This document shows, in pieces, positions 12,295-24,033 of a DNA stretch of 64,000 nucleotides. Position numbers and translations under genes: made by a program. Origin of the DNA: Rhipidocladum racemiflorum (Eukaryota > Streptophyta > Magnoliopsida > Poales > Poaceae); the NCBI GenBank assembly GCA_036346355.1, contig CM070584.1, forward strand, positions 50,613,097 to 50,677,096, given 5' to 3'. The stretch's first letter is position 1, and each line of letters starts with the position of its first letter. The notes beneath the pieces were generated by a model, which saw nothing but the letters and a program-made list of their open reading frames with translations, had not been told where the DNA came from and ran no database searches.

Positions 12295-13498
12295 TAGATA
12301 GAAATCCTGCCGAAATTTCGCGTTCGCCGTCACCAAGAATAATTCCGCGGAATAAAAAAGTTTGAAATTTTTTTCTAATTAATACAGTAATTTATTTTGC
12401 CCAGATCTTAAGATTTTTGATCGGATTTGATTCAATAACCCTTAAGAATGACATCTTTCATGAAAATTTGTTGAAAAACCGTAGTTTTAAGATGTTTTAT
12501 AAAAATAACTGAAACGCTTTCAGTTTTTTATAAAATTTTACAAGCTTGATCATGCTCTAAAAAATTTATGATATCATCATTCGCAATCTAGGATCACAAA
12601 AATTTTTCAAAAGAATTGAACTTCATTTGTTACATTTAAAAATTCAAAAATAGAATTAACATAACAAGGATATTAACCATGTCAGAATTTTATATATTCG
12701 CTCGAGTGTGATCATGATCTAAATTTTTTTAGGAAGACTTAAGCATGCCTCAGCACCCTTCTATAAAAGATTCAAAAAATTAAAACTTGTTTTAATAACT
12801 CAATCAAATCTATGGAAGCAATACATGTAGCATCTTATGGTTTTTATTAGGACAGTAGCACCATCATAATTTTTGAAAATTCATTAAGCTTGATCATCAT
12901 CTAAAAATTTTATCAAAATATTAATTATGCATCAGGACCATCCACAAATTTTTTCAAAATTTTCTAACATGGTTAGAATCATTTTTCATTTGGTTGAAAT
13001 TTGCTGGTCAGCCTTCAGTAGCACTATCAAAATTTTTGAATATTCCTCAGGCTTAATCATCATCTAAAAATTTTATGGGAATATTACTAATATATCAGTA
13101 CAACTCAAAAAAAAATTCAAAATTTTCTAACATGGTTTGCACCATTTTTCATTCGGTTGAAATTTGCGAGCCATCCTTTTATCTGGACAGTAGCACTATC
13201 AGAATTTTTTTAAATTCCACAAGCTTTATAATCATCTGAAATTTTTATGGGAATATTAGTGATGTGCTCGGACCATTAAATTTTTTTAAAAAAATTTATA
13301 ACATTGTTTCTACCATTTTTCACTCGTTTGAATTTTGCTGAGATTTCGGTCAATCTTGGCAAGATCTCAGTTTTCTCAGTTCAAAAAATTTTGGATTTGA
13401 ATTTTCTTTTTACATTGCATCTGAAATAATGAGATTTTATCAAAATTTCAGATTTCGGGGTGACAAGATGTAAACCGAAAACGAAATTTGAAACCTTG
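12295..13498. mobile_element. hAT-like element, family also present at 45.7 and 58.0 kb
   Basis: Bounded by a perfect 10-bp direct repeat ATGAGAAACA (12285-12294 and 13499-13508). The right end reads AAATTTGAAACCTTG, and its inverse CAAGGTTT begins the 58.0 kb relative. The sequence is dominated by AAATTTC and TCTCAG blocks. The internal repeat described at 12853-13330 also occurs, inverted, in the 58.0 kb relative. No transposase. Confidence 0.7.
12853..13330. repeat. Three tandem units of about 165-172 bp inside the hAT-like element
   Basis: The anchor CAGTAGCACTATC (or one-base variants) recurs at 12853, 13016 and 13188. Each is followed by AGCTT- or GGCTTAATCATCATCT-like blocks and a TTTTTCATTCGGTTGAAATTTGC-like block. 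Units are diverged. Confidence 0.75.
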
Positions 13499-14099
13499 AT
13501 GAGAAACACCCCATGATATATAGATATCGCCCATACTGCTTAATTGGCTCGATCGAACTATAATAATATGACAACTTTTAAGATGAACTATGGAATGAAA
13601 TGAATTTTGTCTTAAAATCCATTAATATTACAATAAGAAAGGAGATAAAAAAAAATGCTACAAAACTTCATATTTTAAGACGATCCTGATAAGATAAGTT
13701 GTTGCCTCGATGTATCTAGGATGTTTAGATATTCAATTACAATAATTGGTTGTGCCTTGTAATGTCGTTGCAGAAATGTCTAAGCAAAACAAAATTTTGA
13801 ACAACAGATATTAAATGATGGAAGTTTTACTGAGGAGTGTAGGAAAAACATTTGGTTCTGACAAGCAAGACACCAATCAGTCATTGGATTTAAGATGAGA
13901 AAATATTAAGGATATGTCAGGTAATAATACATTAACAAAATATGATACCACAAATATCAATAAACGTACATTGAGATACCACATTATTTCATAGTTAAAT
14001 ACAAGATCGAAGACCTTAGGGTTTTTTTCATATCTGCCATCATATGTGCCATAGCTTTTGCAATATAGGCTTTTCAGTTCTCTCTAAAGTTTCACAACT

Positions 14100-14480
14100 A
14101 CAGTTCAGTGCCCATTTGTTTGACACCAATAATCGATTGATCTCCGGTCATATCTCTATCCCTACAAAAGCGACCATATTGTTGTGAAAATGGTGTCTTG
14201 GTATATTATCAGTAACCACATCGAATTAAATACTAGAAACCTTTATATTACCTCTATAAGCTCAACTTTGGCATCTTCCAGCCTTGCATTCGCCAACAGT
14301 CCTTAATGATAAGTGTCGTGTTAAGGGATTCAATATCTTGCAATATGTCATCTATGTCTTTAAGTTTTTGTTTCATCTCATAAATCTTTTTTTGTTAATT
14401 CAGACATGCCCTTCAGTTGTTCGATCTCCACCTCAAATTTTTGTTTAGCTGCTAATAGCTTTTCAATGTCGTCTATTGTA
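14100..14480 (-). pseudogene. XH-domain (IDN2/FDM-like) gene fragment, decayed
   Basis: On the minus strand three pieces read like the coiled-coil/XH part of the IDN2/FDM family, which acts in RNA-directed DNA methylation. 14474-14399: DDIEKLLAAKQKF then EVEIEQLKGMSE. 14374-14303, after a frame change: MKQKLKDIDDILQ then DIESLNTTLIIKD. 14295-14254, another frame change: ANARLEDAKVELIE, followed by a possible GT donor. A further exon-like piece at about 14162-14105 reads SIIGVKQMGTEL, like the start of an XH domain. Stops and frame changes show it is dead. It lies near a CACTA terminus at 15547, so capture by that element is possible but unproven. The match is from memory of family motifs. Confidence 0.55.
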
Positions 14481-14737
14481 CCAAGTCATATTTCAATCTT
14501 GTCAATTAATAGATTAGAAACAAAATGATGTTCTCACATATCAAAAACAAAATGATGTTCTCACATATCGGAATAATGGATTGAGTAGTGGCAATGAGAA
14601 TTTTAATATTTTGCATAAAATAGATTCACAAGGAATTTACTACTAGGGATGTTCGAAGTGTTCAAAGTAGTGGCAATGATAATTTTGATGTTCTTGTATA
14701 TTACAAACCACATGAATGTTCTAGCAGCATCGAAGTT

Positions 14738-14945
14738 GCAGATAAACTAAACTATGCATGCATGCCCTAGGTAAAGATGACAAATATAAAAGCACTACTC
14801 AAAGTAATATAGGATTCACTAAACTATGCATGCATGCCCTAGGTAGAGATCGACAAAATCGTGGTAACTTCGCGTCTCAGAGGATAAAATTGAGGCCCAC
14901 AGTGAAACAATGTTGAAGGATAAACTAAACTATCATTCATGCCCT
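14738..14945 (+). repeat. Short direct repeats CTAAACTATGCATGCATGCC
   Basis: A unit of about 27 bp, AAACTATGCATGCATGCCCTAGGT, occurs near 14749 and 14820, with a weaker third copy near 14928. Cause unclear. Confidence 0.6.
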
Positions 14946-15229
14946 ATGTACTTTGTTTACTATTTTACCAACCATCCATACAAATCACAGGATAAAGTCA
15001 CAGGGGATCACCGAGGAGGAGGAGGGAGAGGATGCTGGGGAGCAGGTCACCGAGAGGGAGGTCACTGGCGAGGAGGTAACCGGGGAGGAGGTCACCGAGG
15101 AGGAAGGGAGGATGCTCGGAAGGAGGTCGCCGAGAGGGAGATCGCCTAGGAGGAGGACACCCGGGGCTAGGGTTTGGGGGAGACAAAACGCGCTGGGTGC
15201 TAAGGTGTGCTGGATGCTAAGATCTGCGT

Positions 15230-15547
15230 GATGAACCTCGGTCTGTTTATATAGTCTCAGTTTGTATTTCAGACAGTTTATGGTCAAAACCGTCTATGAT
15301 CTGTACATATCACAGACAATTTTAGTTTAAAACCGTTTGTGATATCTGCAAGAGTCATCACTGACGGTTTTTTAATAAAACCGTTTGTGATATTTCTATA
15401 TATCACTGATGCTTTATACAGAGTACCGTCTTTGATGATGTCACTAACGGTTTCAATGTAGAACTATTAGTGATGTGTCTCATCATAGATGATTTTTAAA
15501 AAATCGTATGTGATAAGACGTCTAATATAAGCCTTCCTGTATTAGTG
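15230..15547. mobile_element. CACTA transposon terminus with subterminal repeats
   Basis: The right end reads CCTGTATTAGTG, the inverse of CACTAATACAGG, a typical CACTA end. The preceding 300 bp carry repeated motifs such as AAACCGTTTGTGATAT and CTGACGGTTTT in both orientations, as expected of CACTA subterminal arrays. I did not find the left terminus. The GAGG-rich stretch at 15005-15175 probably belongs to the same element. Confidence 0.7.
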
Positions 15548-15705
15548 AAATATGCTTTAAGATAGGTTGGCTTGGGCTATGGACTAGCTCTGCCCCAGAC
15601 CCGAAAATAGCAGCTCGGCCCGAGGTTTAGGCCATGACTGGCTCGGCTGCTGTACACACATGCAATGTATGCATGTCTATATACGGATCGATAACTTTGT
15701 CATAT

Positions 15706-15957
15706 ATGGCCCCGTTTGACAATTTGGAACTGGGTTGTGTCTACTAGAATCTAGGAGAAACCCAGCCAAACGGGCTAAAGCTTGAAACGATTCTCCTCGG
15801 AACGTTTCTTCTTTTTCCACGTCGGGGCCGAATCACCATCAACCCCATTCCACCCCGATTCACAGAATCCAGACAGCTAGGCAAATGTTTTCCAAACATT
15901 GATTCTGGAACCGTTTCCGTTTCTACTAGAATCTAAAACCGTACCAAACAGGACCAT
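15706..15957. mobile_element. MITE with ATGGCCCCGTTTG termini
   Basis: Left end ATGGCCCCGTTTG and right end CAAACAGGACCAT are inverted repeats with two mismatches. The interior has inverted CTACTAGAATCTA blocks. Target duplication not clear. Confidence 0.6.
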
Positions 15958-17042
15958 AATGTGCACTGTACACGATGTATACTGCGCGAGTAGATAGAAA
16001 CGGAGAAAACGCGCGCGGGAGACGCAAATGCATGCACGTTCGTCTTTTATGGGCTGAATGCGTGTCCGTGCGTGCGTACTGCATCCATGAATGCCGACCT
16101 AGCTACCACCCACCCATCCATGCTAGTGACAGACGCAGAACCAGATTTTTGAAGGTGTTCACATCCGCAGGGCGGCGCAGGGCGGCGATGCGGTTGTAGG
16201 CTCTCTCGGCCGAAGACGGCTGGGCCGACGCGTGGCGGCCGGCGGCACAGATGCAGCATAGCGGTCGAGCGTCTCAGCCGGCGAGATGGGCCTCTCATTC
16301 TTCGCCAGGCCATGGCGTCTTACAGAGATGCTAGCGGGGATATCCACGGGCTAATCAACAGTAGGAGGGCGCTAACCCCGGTTGACCCCGCTGGGTCCTA
16401 TATACATATGTGGTTGCTATTAGTGAATTTGCTGAGGGCTATGTCCGATTCTTAATCTAGTCTGAGTCATGATCACCAAAATAGAATGCAGAAATGAGCC
16501 ATTAGTTACTAACCCGGATTAGAGGAGGACGCCATTAGGTCGTCGATTGCTCGGTAGAAGTTCTTGCGCGATGTTGATCCACTCGGTGGGGTTAGGGCCT
16601 TCGGCAACCTCAGCGACAACCCTTGATCGGATGAGTATGGGGTAGAGAATGAACTCGTGATTGATATTCTTAACCATACGAGTGCATAACTCTCCCTATT
16701 TATTTGACGCAGGCTGACGGGACCAAAATCAATCGTGGCATAGAGTGCCTCCGATCACAGCGTGAATATGGTGGGCCTTAATTAGATCCGAAAATTTCGG
16801 AGTTCCGTTAATCCATAGCCAAGATCATCACTGACATTTGCTCCGGCTAGTAAGATTAACCTCTCATATCTTGCTAACGTTTGAATTGTACGATCGATAC
16901 AAATTTACAAATCGGTAAATGGTGACAGTCAATACTCGGTAGTCATTAGTTAATACACAATACGTAAATTTATCGTTCATGCAAAACGAAACAAAGATGC
17001 ATTTTATATACCTCTATGGTCTCAACACACTTGAGCACAGCA
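15958..17042. other. Intergenic stretch with an unassigned GC-rich patch
   Basis: 16140-16350 is GC-rich. The minus strand of 16500-16650 can be read as a short peptide (VVAEVAEGPNPTEW). I recognise no family and see no splice structure. Confidence 0.35.
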
Positions 17043-17047
17043 CTCAG

Positions 17048-17598
17048 TGATGGCCCAGCTCTAAAGGATTGCGCACACACGAACACAAATTCACTCAGGT
17101 GTATTTTTTGGCTCATGGAAGAGATAGAACTCACGCATAGAACTTTTTCTTGACACTGCACACCAGTGCCCTTCTATTTGATTATCACCACAGCACACGC
17201 ACACACTTTGCTTTAATGCACTCAACTGCACTTGCACACTCTCCTCCTCACTGAATAAACAACAGATACATACTTATATAGCCTAGCAAGTCTGCTAACT
17301 AATGCACGTACGCCATGCGCGTGATCCACAGGACCCGGCCTCCACTACTCTTTCTTGGCTGATCCGCAATACACGCCTCGACGCCCCCTCAACGTCCATT
17401 TGCTAGCCTGCATGCTCCTTGCTTTGACTACTTCCAAGTGCATGCAGCACCTACACACACTTCCTCACGTCACCACTAACTCATGCATGCAAGTCACTTA
17501 CTTGCACGCACACACAACCACTAACACAAGCATGCACATCATGCTTTTTTTGATCACACATACACTTAACACTAAACAAATCAAGATTAAGTCTAACA
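17048..17598 (-). repeat. 3' LTR of the Gag-only retrotransposon
   Basis: 551 bp, TG...CA. Compared with the other LTR, three differences were seen near 17211, 17351 and 17549. Confidence 0.9.
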
Positions 17599-17645
17599 AT
17601 CACCCTCTAATCTTGATTGCCTTTATTTTGCACTTCCACACCGCT

Positions 17646-18608
17646 TCACAGCAGCGTGGGCTCGTCCTCTACATCCGCAATGGCAAGTTGTGCCATTGCC
17701 CTGGTCATCTTCTTCGGCTTCTCGCACTCATCAGCGAAATGGTCATACTCACCACAGTTGCGGCAGTCGATCTTGGACTTATCGAACCTGCCGTGGTACT
17801 TCTTCCTGTCGCCACTCTTGTTGCCACCGCTGCCGAAGCCGTCGTCGCCGTTGCGCTTCTCTTCAGCAATTATGGCCTCCCACTCAGCACGTGTGAGCCG
17901 CGGCTCGGCGTGCGCCACTAGCAGCTTCTCCTCTTCCTTGTCACGCCGTCGCCCCTTTGTAGACTCCTCGAACGCCCGCAGGCGCCCGACAACTTCCGCC
18001 ACCGACATCGTCGACACATCCCCCCATTGCTCAATGGTGCTCACAATGGGTAGGAACTTGTCGGGGACGGAACGCAAAAGCTTCTCGACGACGGTTGCCT
18101 CCTCCACTTTTGTGCCGAGAGTGCGTATCTCGTTCACGACAGTGGTCACCTTCAAAACAAACTCATTAAACTTTTCAGATTCACCCATGTACATGCCATC
18201 AAGCTCCCTCTTGAGGGTTTGTACTCGGGCCTTCTTGACGCGCTCTTCACCCACGTTCATCTCCTTGAGAGCGTCCCACGCCTCCTTCGCCGTCTCCTTC
18301 TCAGATATGGCCATCACCACGGCCTCCGGCACGGCTTGGATAATGGCGGCGAGAGCCATTTGATCCACCTTCTCGTCGACCGCCTTACCCTCCACGGCCG
18401 CCCACACGCCTTGTGCGCGCATGAAGATTTTCATCTTCACGGCCCACACCCCGTAGTTGTTCTCTGAGAGTATGGGGTAACGGAGCGTCACCCCCGCCTC
18501 CTTCACTTGATGCACGACCTCATCTTGGCCGCCATCACCGCCGTTGCCGCTATTACCACCAATGCGGCGACCCGGCGGCGTGTACACTTCAGAGCCGTCA
18601 CCTGTCAT
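17646..18608 (-). CDS. Copia-type Gag polyprotein of the Gag-only retrotransposon
   Basis: Nucleocapsid-like protein that would package element RNA into virus-like particles in the cytoplasm. The ATG at 18608-18606 gives 320 aa with no break; a GTG four codons upstream is less likely as a start. A glycine-rich N-terminus is followed by a DUF4219-like block (LSENNYGVWAVKMKIFM) and a UBN2-type gag region with EAWDALKEM and LLRSVPDKFLPIV. A CCHC zinc knuckle CRNCGEYDHFADEC lies at about residues 282-295 (C-X2-C-X4-H-X4-C). The acidic C-terminus ends at a stop 47 bases before the 3' LTR, so there is no room for pol. An intact frame between nearly identical LTRs suggests recent function. Confidence 0.9.
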   Translation of the reverse strand: MTGDGSEVYTPPGRRIGGNSGNGGDGGQDEVVHQVKEAGVTLRYPILSENNYGVWAVKMKIFMRAQGVWAAVEGKAVDEKVDQMALAAIIQAVPEAVVMAISEKETAKEAWDALKEMNVGEERVKKARVQTLKRELDGMYMGESEKFNEFVLKVTTVVNEIRTLGTKVEEATVVEKLLRSVPDKFLPIVSTIEQWGDVSTMSVAEVVGRLRAFEESTKGRRRDKEEEKLLVAHAEPRLTRAEWEAIIAEEKRNGDDGFGSGGNKSGDRKKYHGRFDKSKIDCRNCGEYDHFADECEKPKKMTRAMAQLAIADVEDEPTLL

Positions 18609-18643
18609 AGCACCAAGCACTTACCCTTGGCTCTGATACCAAT

Positions 18644-19194
18644 TGATGGCCCAGCTCTAAAGGATTGCGCACACACGAACACAAATTCACTCAGGTGTAT
18701 TTTTTGGCTCATGGAAGAGATAGAACTCACGCATAGAACTTTTTCTTGACACTGCACACCAGTGCCCTTCTATTTGATTATCACCACAGCACACGCACAC
18801 ACTTTACTTTAATGCACTCAACTGCACTTGCACACTCTCCTCCTCACTGAATAAACAACAGATACATACTTATATAGCCTAGCAAGTCTGCTAACTAATG
18901 CACGTACGCCATGCGCGTGATCCACAGGACCCGGCCTCCACTACTCTTTCTTGGCTAATCCGCAATACACGCCTCGACGCCCCCTCAACGTCCATTTGCT
19001 AGCCTGCATGCTCCTTGCTTTGACTACTTCCAAGTGCATGCAGCACCTACACACACTTCCTCACGTCACCACTAACTCATGCATGCAAGTCACTTACTTG
19101 CACGCACACACAACCACTAACACAAGCATGCACATCATGCTTTTCTTGATCACACATACACTTAACACTAAACAAATCAAGATTAAGTCTAACA
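18644..19194 (-). repeat. 5' LTR of the Gag-only retrotransposon
   Basis: 551 bp, begins TG and ends CA. It lies next to the primer-binding site, so it is the upstream (promoter) LTR for minus-strand transcription. Confidence 0.9.
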
Positions 19195-19285
19195 CTCAGT
19201 CCGTCGGTCGCTCGGTCGGTTCGGCCCCGCGCTCCTTTTGCTCAATGCCTCGACCTCGACTGGTCCGCCGGTAGCCCGCCGTAGC

Positions 19286-22200
19286 TGTGAGACCCTCCCT
19301 TTTTGCAATACAATGCTATCACAAAAAGGCAGGTTCTAAATATGCATCATGTGCTGTTCCCTGGATCAGTAGCCAGCACGCATAAACACAATTTGCCATC
19401 AAGTCCATACATTACCAAAATATTACAGAGTTTTCTAGGTAGTTCAACCACATAATATTACAAGTCCAAAAGTACTAAACATTCTTATCCCTCAGATTGC
19501 CACTACCCAAACACCACAGGCATCTGACTAGGTAAGACACTAGGTAGAAGAACGGTCGTAGTCTCCATAACCCGCGTCATAGTACGGTTCATCAACATAA
19601 TCTAAGTCTGCACCTAAAAACAACAACGAGGAAAGGGTGAGTACATTTTGTACTCAGCAAGACTTCAAGTGTCTGTAAACCTAAATATATGCAAGTTGAT
19701 ACAAAGTGGGTCTCTACGGTTGATTGCAGAAAGCGAAGTTTAAAGTAAATACTGGATAATAATTCAAAAGCATAAGTCATGAAACATTTGGTAAATAAGT
19801 AAAGTAATGAGCATCATTATCAACATATCTCAACAGATCATAATCACATCCACTATCCATCCAAGGCCAACACATGGCACGAACCACCAATATCGACCTA
19901 GACATAAAGACCGCTATATTTGCCCACACAGGGCACAACAGCTGAGACCAACATTGCCAACAGATGTCAAATGTTGGCTCATCTGCAGGGTAAATTCTAT
20001 TCCAAATTTTATCTTCATATTTTAGCAAAAATTATTAAAACACCTTCTAACTAGTGCAAGTTCACCAAGTGCTCATAACCGAGAGCGCGGCTAATCGATT
20101 AGTTTTAACTCTGCAGAGTGGTACAACTTTACCCACAAAGAATGACTTCCCTTTTTGCAATGCATAATTACACACTTCCTTTGGTGTGTCGCCAGGGAAA
20201 AGTCATATATAACCTTTACATTACTTAACCCAGATTTTGCACCAGCCCGGTGACGTGAACCTTTGCTATGGCAGAAGAAACAACGCACCCAAGTCACAAC
20301 ACAAATCATTCACACGGCAGTCCATCCCTGCCATCCATTTCTCCCCCATAGCAAAGCGTACACCGTTGCATCGGCAGGCGTGATTCCCAACACCTCGGTG
20401 AGGGCACCCCTTCGAGCAACCTAAATCCAGAAGCCCGTGCTACTACGGCCTTCCAACATGCAAAACCAGTTTTAAGCAACTTAATTGGTTATAGCCGTCC
20501 CATACCAGCATCGTGGTTGTACGGTAATTCTTGGATCATACAACACTGAGTTCGGTCCTTAACCTGACCCGGGTGACAATCTCCCCCTAGCTACGTGTGA
20601 GCACACCCTCACACAACCGGCTATTGCCAATAAGTCACCCGCGTCCAAATCATAGTTTTATTTTCATTTTTATCAAACTACCAGTATCTTTTACTGTTAT
20701 ATTCAACCCTTTTAAGTTTTTCAAGAACTAAACGTCTCATTCTAAGCATGGCTAAGCATGAATAATTATTAAGCGCATATACCCATTTCACATATTCATG
20801 TGACAATCCATGTTCTAGAGTTACCAAAGGTTCACATGGCAATATTGATTAAGGACATCCACAATTGAGGGTCATAACTAACACTAATCACAAATTAGCA
20901 TTTTACTAACATAATGCATGCATGTAAAAACATTGATGAAATCATTTCAAAATCTGGGATCAACATGTTCAAAGGGTGCTTGCCTTGCGGATCGTTGTCG
21001 TCGAACTGAAGTTCGGGTTCAAAGACGGAGTCGTTCACTACGTCGGATTCTACCCGTCGTCAAGCGGTACATAGCAATAAATAAAGATCCAAATAAGGCA
21101 AAAGAATACAGATAACGAATCAAACAACGAATCAATCATACAGATCAAACATTCAATTCTAAGGTTTATCTAGTGTCTCACATGCTATTAGGTTTTCCAC
21201 TAAAGAAGGTTACTTAAGTGAGGTCGTTAACTAGTTAATGGAGCAAATAATAATATGATCGAAACACCCTAAGCAATTTCATGCTAACAGATATTAGGTT
21301 GCTTTACATCACAATTAAAGTGGTTACAACAATTTTCAATTTATTTAAACATCTAATCTGCAATTATACGAAAAACAACTCCTAGAATAAGATTCTATTT
21401 AATAAAAAGATTTTTAGCATGAACAACCCTAAATGTTTTTACATATTTGGAACATTCACAGCACATGGAGTCTAACAAAATTGGTTTCATGCGAATCGGA
21501 GTTCATTTGCTCAAATTCCATTTAAAGCACATATTCAACCTATAGTCAAATTTTGAATTTAAATTCAAACCAGTGCACAACAATTCAATATTATTTCATA
21601 TTCTAGTTCTACAAGTCAAACCATGAATTTACCTATTTTTTTCACAATTTTTGGATCATTATTGCGCAAGATACTAGTGACTTGAATCCTAGGTTTTGAA
21701 ATTTTTCCAAAAATGGAAAATACGTTTTCCATCTGGGAAAAACGCCTTCCGTTTTCGGCAAGACCTCACTCAGCGCACTGACAAGTGGGGGTCCACTGTC
21801 AGTGGCCCAGCAAGGGCGAGGGAGAGAGAGACGCGCAGGGGCTGACAGCCCGGGCCCGCTTGTCGGTGGCCCGAGGCAGGGGAGAAGGGGGCAAGGCTCA
21901 CCGGCGGCGAAGGAGAGGCGGAGCGGTTCGGGCGAGGGGCAAAGAAGCTGGAGGGCGTCACGGGGAGTCTGGAGGTGGGCTCCTATAGCCTGCGACGGCA
22001 CCGGAGATGGCTGGCGGCGGTGGGGGGCGGAGGAGCTCGGCGCCGGCCACGGGGAAGACGACCGGGGGCACCGCGACCTAAATACAGGGGGCAAAACGAA
22101 TCAGTGGAACTCGAGGAGCATGCCACACAAAGAAATTTGAGAATGGGAGGGAGGTGAAAGAATTTGCCCGCGCGAGGCCGAGGCGGCGCTTCCGGCCGGA

Positions 22201-23009
22201 GGCGCGGAAGAAAGCCGAGTTCGGCTCCAAAGCGGTTTGGGGAAAAGCTCTGGGTGTCCAAATGGGCGAAAGGGAGTGTAGAGAAGGCTCGGGCGTGCTT
22301 TATAGCCGGTCCAACGATGGTTTGCCGAGAGGGAGGGGAGCGCTCCGTGTTCTCGAGCCTTCGGCGGCAAGGCGACGGGACAGGGGATGGACAGCGGCGT
22401 GACGGCTCCACTGGAGCCGGGTATGGTCGAGCGGGAGCAGGTGACCGCAGCTTGACCAGCTCAGGTGCTTGCGACCAACGGATAAAGGAGGGGAGGGGCG
22501 CTGAGGCTAAGCCTCAGGGGTTCGCGCGGGGAGAGAAAAAGGGAAAGGAGAGGGAGAACAGAGAAGAGAGGGAGAGGAGAGGCTGGCAACCGGGCCCGGG
22601 ACCCACTAGCAGGGAGAGAAAAGGGAGAGGGGGCGTTGCCCTGCTGATCTCCCTCCCGACAACCTCAACAGGGGCAAGTAACTTGAGGGTCATATCATTT
22701 AAACAGTACTGCAACCTTTAGACCAAGGCCAGGAAAAGATCAAACACAGATACAGCAATCCACAAACCTTAATGTTCCAATTTATATCTATCTATTTGAT
22801 TATTTAATTGACTTTGGGAGGTTGTTGCAAGCTAAAGCTTGGTAAAAGTTTTATTACCTAGTTACTTCTACCATTTTACCAATTCACTAGTTTACTAACT
22901 TGTTTTCTTATTCAACTAAATTCATGAGATTAAGCAATGAGGCTTTCAAATTCAGATTTTAAATTTTCCCAAAGCATTTTTCGTTGAACCCTTGTTTCAG
23001 GATGTTACA
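19286..23009. mobile_element. 3.7-kb solo-LTR-like unit (large LTR, LARD/Gypsy-type suspected)
   Basis: The unit starts TGTGAGACCC and ends GGATGTTACA. It is flanked by a perfect 5-bp duplication GTAGC (19281-19285 and 23010-23014). TG...CA ends with 5-bp duplications are the hallmark of an LTR. There is no second copy and no primer site, so it reads as a solo LTR of unusual length. It contains GTGAGTACATTTTGTACTCAG (19637-19657), a motif shared with the units at 42.4 and 46.3 kb, and a GC-rich region at 21780-22650. The ORFs in that region lack domains. Confidence 0.7.
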
Positions 23010-23034
23010 GTAGCGCCGCCCTCGTGGCATCCTC

Positions 23035-23204
23035 CGCCGGCCGCTGCTAGAGGTGAGGCTTTAGAAGGGGTTCGTGCCACGAACCGTTTCTAGAGATCCC
23101 CCTCCGGCCTGTTGCCATGAACCGCTTCTGGTGCGAGCATTACAACCGGTTCGCACCAAACCGCTTCTAGTAGACCGTTTGTGATGCCCGATTTTGTAGT
23201 AGTG
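23035..23204. mobile_element. CACTA-type right end, same family as the element at 24.4 kb
   Basis: Ends in TTTTGTAGTAGTG. Positions 23050-23204 are close to the reverse complement of 24399-24552, with the same CGAACCGCTTCT/AGAAGCGGTTCG motifs. The left part was separated by later insertions, or lost. Confidence 0.75.
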
Positions 23205-23356
23205 CAAACATCTATCTTTAACGTTCCGTTTCTTGCGAAAGCTGGCTAATTAAAACAACGCTTCGTTTCTTGTGTAGGGCAATTAAGTAGGGCAATTAAG
23301 CAAGACAATTAAGCGGCAATTAATGACGTGAGTATGCTGCTTTAGAATAGTAGAGA
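23205..23356 (-). mobile_element. Truncated Helitron remnant
   Basis: Homologous to the Helitrons at 30000-30221 and 61538-61786. It keeps the 5' end TCTCTACTATT on the minus strand (at 23356), but its 3' end is missing at the junction with the CACTA terminus. Confidence 0.7.
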
Positions 23357-23948
23357 TATAATATTTTCAAATTTTTGCGGGTGCCAAGCGTACCCGATAC
23401 CGCTATATTCGCCCCGGTAGCCGCATAGTTTGAAGCGGTTGCTGACTTGTGATCAATTAAAGCCAAGTGCAGCATGGGCCGGATACATACCTATAACCCA
23501 TGTGTGTCCGAGTGCATTGCATATGCGTGCGATCATATACATATACATGTGCATGCATACACATACGCTTGGAAAGTTGGAAATACCGAACAACAGTGAC
23601 ACACACAGCTTGATTAATTTTTATGAAATCCATCGATCGATCGGTGCACCATAAATATTGCCCATGCAGGGATTGATTTCTTCTGCTGATCACTAGGTGC
23701 AGATCCATCATCCATGTACGCCGAAGCCGGGGTATATAACTAGCAAGGTGCAGAGCCCGGCCGGTGATTAAATGAGACACGTTCGGCAACGACGGCAAGC
23801 ATGGCTCGCTGTTGATGTGTCGTTTTTTTGTCAGCGATCTGCGCAAGGTCAGACTACTTGGTCTGACATGACGTTGTTGACAATGATCAGCTAGCTACCC
23901 AGTTCCGGCCAGTCCCAGGGTGATGCATGAGCTAGCGGTCAAACAGAC
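23357..23948. other. Intergenic stretch, nothing recognised
   Basis: No domains, termini or RNA motifs recognised. Confidence 0.4.

Positions 23949-24031
<83 letters not shown>
23949..24031. repeat. (TA)n microsatellite, about 83 bp
   Basis: Uninterrupted AT dinucleotides. A further (TA)n tract resumes at 25074-25098 on the far side of the MITE, so the MITE inserted inside one microsatellite. Confidence 0.95.

Positions 24032-24033
<2 letters not shown>

Larger units (their letters stand above)
17048..19194 (-). mobile_element. Gag-only LTR retrotransposon (TR-GAG type), very young
   Basis: Two 551-bp LTRs (17048-17598 and 18644-19194) begin TG and end CA, and differ by only three substitutions that I could find. 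A perfect 5-bp target duplication CTCAG flanks the unit (17043-17047 and 19195-19199). Transcription runs on the minus strand. Two bases inside the upstream LTR lies TGGTATCAGAGC, an initiator-Met tRNA primer site (about 18630-18641, reversed), and a purine-rich AGAGGGTGAT precedes the other LTR. The 1045-bp interior encodes only a Copia-type Gag. No protease, integrase, reverse transcriptase or RNase H sequence is present, so it must be mobilised in trans. Confidence 0.93.

Noticed and set aside
14985..15287. Repetitive open frame (repeated VTS and GEE units) on both strands
   Set aside because: Comes from a GAGGAGGTCACCG-type simple repeat next to a CACTA end, with no protein family.
17617..18363. 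248-codon plus-strand frame in the retrotransposon
   Set aside because: Antisense shadow of Gag, which has clear UBN2 and CCHC features on the minus strand.
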